Of a stretch of 24,825 bases of DNA, positions 5,973 through 11,821 are shown piece after piece (position 1 is the stretch's first letter; each line of letters begins with the position of its first letter). The position numbers and the translations under genes are program-made. Source of the stretch: a virus. Location of the stretch: positions 1 to 24,825 of the IMG/VR virus record IMGVR_UViG_3300023179_000491. One strand, 5' to 3'. The notes beneath the pieces are model-generated. The model had not been told where the DNA came from and made no database searches. It saw only the letters and a list, made by a program, of their open reading frames with translations.

Positions 5973-8406
5973 TGGCACAAAGCATATTAATAATTGCAGA
6001 ATCTGGTTGTGGAAAATCTACATCAATCAGAACATTAAATCCTAAGGAAACAGTTGTAATAAATATTGCTTCAAAACCTTTACCATTTAAAGGTTGGCAA
6101 AGTAATTATGTTTTATATGACAAATCTGAAAATCCTAATGGAAATCTTTTAAACATATCAAATCCTACACATGTATATGGGGCAATGAAACACGTATCTG
6201 AAAAAATGCCTCATATCAAAAATTTAATTATTGATGATAAATAAAATATTGCATATTATCTACAATATTTGTATATTGTAGTATGAAAAGACTAACAAAA
6301 AAAGAAAGATTAAAGATTAAAATGGTAAAAAGAGATAAAGAAATAATAGTTGGTACATTACTTGGAGATAGTTGTCTTCGTTATGTACATTCTGGCTGTA
6401 CATCTCCTCAGCTTACCTTTTCTCATGCTGAAAAAAAACAAAGTATACTTTAAATGGAAGTATAATTTGTTAAGTAAGTTCTTTAATGGATATATTAAAA
6501 GAAACAAAAAATCTAGATTTAAAGAGTTGAATTTTGTTTATCAAACTCTTGGAAAAAACTTACCTTGTCTAATAAATTTTAGAAAAAAGTTTTATCTAAC
6601 TGGAAAAAAAGTCATTCCTTTTGATTTACTAGAAAAGTACTTTACAGCTAAATCTTTAGCCATTCTTTTTATGGATGATGGATGTATTAACTTAAAAACT
6701 ATCAATCTTAATCTTCAAAATTTTAAAGAAGATGAATTAAAAAACTTTGTAGTTTTTATAAAAAATAGGTTTAATATTGAATTCATTTTAAAAAAAGATA
6801 AAACGTTATATTTAAGATATAATAGCGTCAACACTTTTTTGAAATTAGTTAGTAAGCACATAACAAAAGATATGCAATATAAACTGCCGAGTTATCATTA
6901 AACTTCGTGAATCTGGGAAAGTCCTGAAGAGGGTAACCCTGTTCCAAGTGCTATAGAAATATAGTAAAGGATCAACGACTAGTACATACCTTCTTACCAA
7001 GTGGAGTTGAAGAAGATGAAGTACCAAGAGTGCGGAGCATAAAAGGGAGCCAACTCCTTAACTTTTATGAAGATATAGTCTGAACTGCATGCATAACAAA
7101 AAGAAGATGCAGAATTGTAAGATAAAGAGCTTACAAGTTAACAAATGTGGCAGTACATGTCTAGTTTTGAATATTTTGACAGAGCTAATGAAAAAGGGTG
7201 GAATTAAATCATGCCCTTGTAAAACCACTTAAATTGCGGGAATATCCTAAAGACTATGGTACTAACTTTATATAGTAATATAATAAAGGGTGTTGTTAAT
7301 CACAACAGTATAGTAAAAAGCTATAGTATGTACAATGGACAATCCGCAGCCAAGCTTCCCATAAAGGATGAAGGTTCAGAGACTAAAGAGGTGGATTTGA
7401 TTTATAAAAGTATTTATGCTATATTTGTAAACACTAATACAAATAATGGTATGAATAAAAAAACTGTTAAAGAATATAGAGCTTGGAAAGCTATGAAAGC
7501 AAGATGTAATGCCCCTTCTGCAAAAAAAGGAATTTATATGAATGTTGAAGTCTGTGAAAGATGGAAAACATCATATGATGAATTTTTAAAAGATATGGGT
7601 AAAGCACCTTCAGATAAACATAGCTTAGATAGAATTGATAACTCAAAAGGTTATTATCCAGAAAACTGTAGATGGACAACCCAAGATGAACAATGTAAAA
7701 ACCGAGGTACTTTTAATAAAGTATTTACATACAATAATGAAAGTATGGTTTTAAAAGATTGGGCTAAAAAATATTGTATAAAGTATACAACTTTATACAA
7801 TAGAATTTACAGACAAGGGTTAACTTTTGAAGAAGCTATTCTACTAGATAACTCTAAAGAATTTAATGAATTTAAAGGAACATTGAAAGAGATAACAGAA
7901 AAATTTTCTATTGTAAGATATCAAACAGTAATTGATAGAATGCATAGAAGTTGGTCTTTAGAAGATGCTTTATCAAAGCCTTTAAAAAAATCAAATATGA
8001 TATAGTCCGGCTATATATGAAAGTATATAGGTTTAACGATGATAAATTTACACAAATCGCAGCAAATTTAGCACAAGTTGCTAAAGCTCCAAAAGATTTA
8101 AGAAATGATTTATTTGTATTTTTTCTGACGCATTCTGAAGATATAATTGATAACAGTGGAAAAAGAAAAATAAAAGCAAAAACAATAGGAAAAATGATTG
8201 ATAATTCTCTCACTTTAGAAGGATTATTTTCTATTGTTTTATTTGGTAAAATATTAAAATCAGAAAATGGAAAAACACAATATGTTTTTACAACACAATC
8301 TGACGGTGAAACAACATGTAAAACACCAATGGAAATGTTTTCTACAGAATATGTACCAAATGATTTACAATTAATACGTGAAACAATAATTAAATACAAT
8401 AAATAA
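5972..8406 (+). CDS. RecA-fold (Sak4-like) phage ATPase, split by two group I introns
   Basis: Joined exons 5972-6238, 7148-7199 and 8039-8406 give a continuous 228-aa protein. Walker A is AESGCGKST (about 9-17). Walker B is IIDD (86-89) at the end of exon 1. Exon 2 supplies WQYMSSFEYFDRANEKG. The split codon T/AT gives Tyr, and exon 3 continues DKFTQIAAN, then FFLTHSED and KTIGKMIDN, which are hallmark stretches of this phage ATPase family. Sak4-like ATPases assist single-strand annealing and recombination, often with an SSB. Here the next gene is SSB-like, joined by TAATG. Splice sites are supported by P1 and P10 pairings (see introns). Without splicing, exon 1 would end after residue 90 at a TAA inside intron 1. 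Confidence 0.85.
6260..6281 (+). promoter_or_regulatory. hairpin immediately upstream of the LAGLIDADG start
   Basis: CTACAATAT (6260-6268) and ATATTGTAG (6273-6281) form a perfect 9-bp stem with a TTGT loop, ending one base before the ATG at 6283. It would block ribosome access, as RNA hairpins do for T4 intron-encoded endonucleases (known precedent); a translational-control role here is inferred. Confidence 0.4.
6283..6901 (+). pseudogene. LAGLIDADG homing endonuclease interrupted by a frameshift
   Basis: Intron-encoded DNA endonuclease with two LAGLIDADG motifs, which normally acts as a monomer cutting the intronless allele. The first motif, IIVGTLLGDS, is read from the ATG at 6283. That frame stops at 6452-6454 after a run of eight As (6431-6438). 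With seven As the frame would continue as AEKNKVYFKW into the downstream frame, which carries the second motif LAILFMDDGC and ends at TAA 6899-6901, about 205 aa in all. The break is therefore a +1 indel in a homopolymer: a real inactivating mutation, a sequencing or assembly error, or slippage during expression. The last codons encode the intron's guide and P10 strand, so this end is constrained by splicing. Confidence 0.8.
7148..7199 (+). CDS. 52-nt micro-exon (exon 2) of the Sak4-like ATPase
   Basis: Encodes WQYMSSFEYFDRANEKG plus the first base of a Tyr codon. Its 3' end AAGGGT pairs with guide GCCCTT (7213-7218) of intron 2, and its 5' end is fixed by the P10 pairing of intron 1. It is too short to be seen as a gene by itself. 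The protein sequence continues the family pattern after Walker B. Confidence 0.85.
7396..7427 (+). promoter_or_regulatory. consensus Bacteroidota promoter inside intron 2
   Basis: TTTG (7396-7399), a 20-nt spacer and TATATTTG (7420-7427) match the -33/-7 consensus exactly. The -7 element ends 23 nt before the HNH start at 7451, a typical distance. It would let the endonuclease be transcribed apart from the ATPase operon. About one chance match per window of this composition is expected, so position is the main support. Confidence 0.45.
7451..8005 (+). CDS. HNH homing endonuclease (intron-encoded)
   Basis: 184-residue nuclease that would nick or cut intronless copies of the ATPase gene to spread intron 2. 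The HNH core is HSLDRIDNSKGYY (H57, D60) followed by PENCRW (N72). An upstream Cys-rich segment MKARCN...VCERW is usual for this class. The C-terminal ~100 residues carry repeats like SMVLKDWAKKYCI and FEEAI, resembling helix-turn-helix DNA-binding modules of homing nucleases. Start choice: ATG 7451 follows the candidate promoter and gives MNKKTVKEYRAWKAM, a typical beginning. The frame is open further upstream but lies in the catalytic core there. A second HNH protein of the same type occurs at 24509. Confidence 0.85.
   Translation: MNKKTVKEYRAWKAMKARCNAPSAKKGIYMNVEVCERWKTSYDEFLKDMGKAPSDKHSLDRIDNSKGYYPENCRWTTQDEQCKNRGTFNKVFTYNNESMVLKDWAKKYCIKYTTLYNRIYRQGLTFEEAILLDNSKEFNEFKGTLKEITEKFSIVRYQTVIDRMHRSWSLEDALSKPLKKSNMI
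8039..8406 (+). CDS. exon 3 of the Sak4-like ATPase
   Basis: Begins with AT, completing the Tyr codon, then DKFTQIAANLAQ; ends at TAA 8404-8406. It carries the FFLTHSED strand and the KTIGKMIDN segment of the family. It has no start codon of its own: the in-frame ATGs upstream belong to the intron. Confidence 0.85.
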
Positions 8407-9023
8407 TGCTTAGCACATCAAACATCACCTTAAACGCAGTTTCTCCAGTTATAGAGCCGGGTAATCATACTGTTAAAATTAACAGTATGGTTTACAACCC
8501 AGCACCATATGATCAAGAAGTAATTATTATTACTTTTAATTTAGAAACAATGCCTATAGGCAATAATTTTAATGGTTTTTTAGTTGATCCAAATAACACA
8601 AACGGAGAAAGATATAAAGGACAAGTTGGAAGAGTTAAATTAAATCCTTATGGATTTAAAACTATGAAATTTGCAAATGGTCAAGAAATACAAAGAGATG
8701 TAGAAATTTTAAAATATATTTCTATAGTTGCTGATGCAACTAATCTTAGGGACAAACTTGATTTAATTGAAGCTCCTAATATTTTTAGCTTTTTAGATTC
8801 CTGTAAGAGTTTATTTGTAAATACAGCATTTTTTAATGCTTGTATTGGAGGTAAAGAATATAAAAATTTACAAAATTATATAAATATAGATTTGCACTTT
8901 CCAAAATTAAGTACAAAATCTTTGTTCATGACGAAACTAGATAATTCAAATGTTTTGCAATATGACGCATCTAAACATCTTAAAAAACTAGTTGAGAATA
9001 AGCAAGAAGAATTTGAAATGTAA
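8406..9023 (+). CDS. single-stranded DNA-binding protein-like
   Basis: 205-residue protein starting within the ATPase stop (TAATG). The N-terminal half is beta-rich: EPGNHTVKINSMVY, then QEVIIITFNLET, then KGQVGRVKLNPYGF, consistent with an OB-like fold. The C-terminus is acidic (NKQEEFEM), the typical protein-interaction tail of phage SSBs. It sits between the RecA-fold ATPase and the primase and is followed by a strong terminator. The SSB call rests on context, fold pattern and tail, not on a diagnostic motif. A 5'-proximal hairpin (8463-8492) may allow autoregulation. Confidence 0.6.
   Translation: MLSTSNITLNAVSPVIEPGNHTVKINSMVYNPAPYDQEVIIITFNLETMPIGNNFNGFLVDPNNTNGERYKGQVGRVKLNPYGFKTMKFANGQEIQRDVEILKYISIVADATNLRDKLDLIEAPNIFSFLDSCKSLFVNTAFFNACIGGKEYKNLQNYINIDLHFPKLSTKSLFMTKLDNSNVLQYDASKHLKKLVENKQEEFEM
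8463..8492 (+). promoter_or_regulatory. long inverted repeat near the start of the SSB-like gene
   Basis: CATACTGTTAA (8466-8476) and TTAACAGTATG (8479-8489) are perfect complements around an AA centre, extended to 14 pairs with one G.T wobble. It lies about 57 nt after the start codon with no T-tract, so it is not a terminator. It could be an mRNA site for SSB autoregulation, as phage SSB genes sometimes have, or a DNA operator. Confidence 0.4.
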
Positions 9024-9030
9024 AAAAATA

Positions 9031-9065
9031 AAAGGAGCTTTGAAATATAAGCTCCTTTTTTTTTA
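9031..9065 (+). terminator. intrinsic terminator after the SSB-like gene
   Basis: AAAGGAGCTT (9031-9040) pairs with AAGCTCCTTT (9049-9058), closing an 8-nt loop, and is followed by an unbroken T-run to 9064. It ends just before the primase ATG at 9068, leaving no room for a separate promoter or an obvious ribosome site between them. Confidence 0.85.
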
Positions 9066-9067
9066 TT

Positions 9068-10012
9068 ATGCTTAATACAAAAAATATTATAGTTGACATA
9101 AATCTTATTCCTAGTACTTGGGTTTTTGAATATTATTTAAATACAGAAAAATTACAAGGACAAAGAGTAAGAATTAAATCTGTTTGGAATACTGACGAAA
9201 GAACTCCAAGTATGTATTTGTTTGTTCATAACAAACAAAAAGAATATTACTTTAAAGACTTTTCTTCGGGAAACTATGGTAATAAAATAGATCTAGTTAT
9301 GTTGTTATATAATATAGATTATTATCAAGCTATAAATAAAATAATTAATGATTTTAAAGGAGAACCTAAGTTTGAAAGCATAAATCAAATAGAAGAAACT
9401 AAATTTGAAATTAAAGAAATAGAATTTAGAAGTTTAAATTCAAAAGATATATTATTTTGGAATCAATTTAATATTGATAAAAATCTATTAATAGAATATA
9501 ATATCAAACCAATATTTACTTTATCTATTCAAAAAAATAGACTTATTAAAATTGCTAATGACTATATGTATGCTTATAGTGATTTAAGCAATAATGTATA
9601 TAAAATATACCAACCATTTAATAAAGAATTTAAATTTTTTAATATTAAAAGTTATATAAGCGGAATAGAAAATTTAAAATATACAGATAATTTAATAATA
9701 TGCTCGTCTCTTAAAGACTGTTTATCTTTAAAATCTTTATATAATTTTGATGTAATAGCTCCAGAAAGCGAAACAACTATAATAAAAGAGTACATAATAA
9801 ATAATTTAAAAGAAAAATACAAAACAATACTTACATTATTTGATAATGATAATCCTGGAAATATGTGTAAAAAAAAATATTATGATTTATATAACATAGA
9901 TGGTATAATACTTCCTTTAGCAAAAGATATATCTGATTCAATTAAAATACACGGAATACAAAAAGTAAAAAATCATTTAAATAAATTACATGAGATTTTT
10001 TATACCGGGTAA
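9068..10012 (+). CDS. DnaG-like DNA primase with Toprim domain
   Basis: 314-residue primase that would lay down RNA primers for the phage polymerase. The N-terminal region has the layout of the CHC2 primase domain (DERTPSMYLF, then YYFKDFSSG, then GNKIDLVMLLY) but lacks its zinc-binding Cys/His residues. The Toprim region is seen in IICSSLKDCLSL, which replaces the usual glutamate-containing motif, then APESE, then LTLFDNDNPGN with the metal-binding DxD. Its 3' end overlaps the RusA gene by 23 nt. The start directly follows a terminator hairpin, so expression probably depends on readthrough or an internal upstream promoter. Confidence 0.78.
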   Translation: MLNTKNIIVDINLIPSTWVFEYYLNTEKLQGQRVRIKSVWNTDERTPSMYLFVHNKQKEYYFKDFSSGNYGNKIDLVMLLYNIDYYQAINKIINDFKGEPKFESINQIEETKFEIKEIEFRSLNSKDILFWNQFNIDKNLLIEYNIKPIFTLSIQKNRLIKIANDYMYAYSDLSNNVYKIYQPFNKEFKFFNIKSYISGIENLKYTDNLIICSSLKDCLSLKSLYNFDVIAPESETTIIKEYIINNLKEKYKTILTLFDNDNPGNMCKKKYYDLYNIDGIILPLAKDISDSIKIHGIQKVKNHLNKLHEIFYTG

Positions 10013-10385
10013 TGTACCAAGCTCAAAAAATGGCAGAAGATGGACTGGAAAATATTTTATAGCAAGTAAAACTGTTATTAATTATAGAAAAGCATCAAAA
10101 ATTTATTATATAAATCAATCCTCTAAATTTAAAAAAGAATTTAATAAATTTATTAAGCCGGTAATTATAAATTTTACTTTTATTAGAAATAGTAAAAGAA
10201 AATTCGATTATATCAATCCTGCACAAACAGTACAAGATGATATGGTCGAATATAAATGGATTGAAGATGATAATGCTGATATAATTATTCCTGGATTTAA
10301 TCAATATAAATATAATAAAGCTAAACCAGGAGTAATTATAGAAATATCAAATTTAAACAAATTAAAAAATGGAACAGACAATTGA
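9990..10385 (+). CDS. rusA: RusA-like Holliday junction resolvase
   Basis: 131-residue endonuclease of the RusA family, which resolves four-way DNA junctions as a dimer and so debranches replicating phage DNA. The N-terminus FFIPGNVPSSKN matches the family start (GxPxxKxR type). The catalytic acidic cluster is in FDYIN, VQDDM and EDDNAD (about residues 73-97), corresponding to the essential aspartates. The C-terminus is basic. It is translationally coupled by overlap to the primase and to the next small gene. Confidence 0.82.
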   Translation: MRFFIPGNVPSSKNGRRWTGKYFIASKTVINYRKASKIYYINQSSKFKKEFNKFIKPVIINFTFIRNSKRKFDYINPAQTVQDDMVEYKWIEDDNADIIIPGFNQYKYNKAKPGVIIEISNLNKLKNGTDN

Positions 10386-10683
10386 TGAATTTAAAACAAT
10401 GTTGCAAATTATAAATAGTAATGATAAAGATATTGCTGTAAATAATATAATTAACGGAAATTTTGATAATATTTTTACAAAAATGATAATCAAAAGCATA
10501 GAAAAAATTAAAGATAAATTAGAAATAATTCGAGAAATTGAAAGTAAAAGTAATTATACAAACTTAATCGATGTATCAATAGAAGATATTAAAGAAGATT
10601 TAGAAAAAAATTCTCAATTTAATAATATATATGAATATTTTATTGAAAATTTTAAAAACATAAAATATGAACACGGAAGATAA
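10369..10683 (+). CDS. small helical hypothetical protein
   Basis: 104 residues, almost entirely helical and acidic (for example SIEDIKEDLEKN), without known motifs. It overlaps both neighbours (17 nt each side), so it belongs to the primase-RusA-VWA operon. Not recognised; an accessory or adaptor protein is possible. Confidence 0.6.
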   Translation: MEQTIDEFKTMLQIINSNDKDIAVNNIINGNFDNIFTKMIIKSIEKIKDKLEIIREIESKSNYTNLIDVSIEDIKEDLEKNSQFNNIYEYFIENFKNIKYEHGR

Positions 10684-11821
10684 AATAGCAAAAGCTAGTA
10701 AAAATCTTTTATTTAATGAAGCTTTTTACGGATTATTTCTAACAACACTTAATAAAAAATATAACACTTCTGTTCCTACAGCCGGAGTATGTTTAAATGG
10801 AATTAATTATGAATTAATAATAAACAGAGATTATGTAAATGATCTTTCAATGAATCATACTCTCGGATTATTAAAACATGAGCTTTTACATATTGCTTTT
10901 AATCATATATTAATATTTAAAGAATTTAATAGCCATAAAATTTTTAATATCGCAGCAGATTTAGAAATTAATCAATATATAGATGAGGAATTTTTACCAC
11001 AAGGAGGATTATTACTATCAACTTTTCCAGAATTAAACTTACCCAAAAAAGCAGGTTTACATGAATATTATAAAATATTAGAAAATGCAAAAGAAAATGG
11101 CAATTGTCCTTCATTAAATAATATATTACAACAAATGGAAGGTGATTCTCCTTATAATCATGATACTTGGCAAGAATTAAACAATTTATCAGAAGCAGAG
11201 AAAAAACTAATAGATAAACAAAAAAAATATATATTTAAGGAAATTAAAAAATCAATTGAAAAGTCTAATGGAGTAATACCAAATGAATTAAAAGAAATAA
11301 TAGATTCTTTAGATGAATTAGAAGAATCTAAATTTGACTGGAAATCTTACTTTAGAAGGTTTATTGGAAATTCTTATATAATATATACAAAAAAACTAAA
11401 AAGAAAATTTAATAAAAGATATGAAGAAAATCCAGGTTTAAAAATTAAATCTAAAAATCACATATTAGTTGCAATAGATACATCTGGATCTGTAAATAAT
11501 GATGAATTAAAAGAATTTATTAATGAAGTTAATCATATTCATAAATCCGGACATTTAGTTACATTAATTCAATGCGATAGTAATATCAATTCTGTAGAAA
11601 AATTTAAAAGAAATACACCCGTAACTATATTGGGAAGGGGAGGAACTTCTTTTCAACCTGTAATTAATTATTTTAATGATAAAAAAATATATACAACACT
11701 TGTATATTTAACTGATGGTGAATGTGAAGCTCCAATAAATACACCTAAAAATACATTGTGGGTTTTAAGTTCTCAATCAAAATTAACAAATCATTTGCCA
11801 GGTAAAACTATTAAATTATGA
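10667..11821 (+). CDS. putative metallopeptidase with C-terminal VWA-like domain
   Basis: 384-residue protein of the DUF2201 type. Residues ~60-110 carry a zincin motif KHELLHIAFNH (HExxH at 71-75) with a downstream acidic helix (AADLEINQYID). After a helical linker, residues ~262-384 form a von Willebrand factor A-like domain: AIDTSGS (D271) of the MIDAS, GRGGTSF with the third MIDAS residue, and YLTDGECEAP. Its stop overlaps the MoxR-type ATPase start (ATGA). MoxR AAA+ proteins with VWA partners act as chaperone-like machines that insert metals or remodel complexes (as RavA-ViaA), so these two probably form one machine. Its target in a phage is unknown. Confidence 0.8.
   Translation: MNTEDKIAKASKNLLFNEAFYGLFLTTLNKKYNTSVPTAGVCLNGINYELIINRDYVNDLSMNHTLGLLKHELLHIAFNHILIFKEFNSHKIFNIAADLEINQYIDEEFLPQGGLLLSTFPELNLPKKAGLHEYYKILENAKENGNCPSLNNILQQMEGDSPYNHDTWQELNNLSEAEKKLIDKQKKYIFKEIKKSIEKSNGVIPNELKEIIDSLDELEESKFDWKSYFRRFIGNSYIIYTKKLKRKFNKRYEENPGLKIKSKNHILVAIDTSGSVNNDELKEFINEVNHIHKSGHLVTLIQCDSNINSVEKFKRNTPVTILGRGGTSFQPVINYFNDKKIYTTLVYLTDGECEAPINTPKNTLWVLSSQSKLTNHLPGKTIKL

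Larger units (their letters stand above)
6239..7147 (+). mobile_element. group I intron 1 with a LAGLIDADG gene in the P1 loop
   Basis: 909-nt intron directly after the Walker B codons. P1: exon TGATGAT (ending 6238) pairs with the internal guide GTTATCA (6891-6897), leaving the required U.G pair at the splice site. P10: CTGCCG (6884-6889) pairs with the 3' exon TGGCAG (7148-7153). The intron ends in G7147. The core includes an R-type element with CAACGACTAG (6973-6982) and an S element GATATAGTC (7072-7080), whose GACT/AGTC form P7. The endonuclease gene lies between the 5' splice site and the guide, that is in the P1 loop. Its core closely resembles that of intron 3. Confidence 0.88.
7200..8038 (+). 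mobile_element. group I intron 2 with an HNH gene in the P8 region
   Basis: 839-nt intron. P1: AAGGGT (7194-7199) with GCCCTT (7213-7218), U.G at the splice site. P10: ATCAT (7208-7212) with the 3' exon ATGAT (8039-8043). The terminal intron base is G8038. Conserved core elements are AAATTGCGGGAA (7231-7242), AATCCGCAGCC (7341-7351), GTTCAGAGACTAA (7374-7386) and GATATAGTCC (7999-8008); GACT and AGTC make P7. The HNH gene lies between the R and S elements, and its stop codon TAG (8003-8005) is part of the S element. This differs from introns 1 and 4, whose genes lie in the P1 loop. Confidence 0.85.

Noticed and set aside
7256-7450. Upstream extension of the HNH frame
   Set aside because: This stretch is the intron catalytic core (Q and R elements); being open there is incidental, and 7451 is a better start.
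7202-8043. Intron 2 boundaries at 7205/7206 and 8041/8042
   Set aside because: Also in frame, but no guide pairs with GGAATT, whereas AAGGGT/GCCCTT and ATCAT/ATGAT support 7199/7200 and 8038/8039.
7908-8399. Minus-strand reading frame opposite exon 3
   Set aside because: Antisense of conserved ATPase coding sequence; hydrophobic shadow with no start context.
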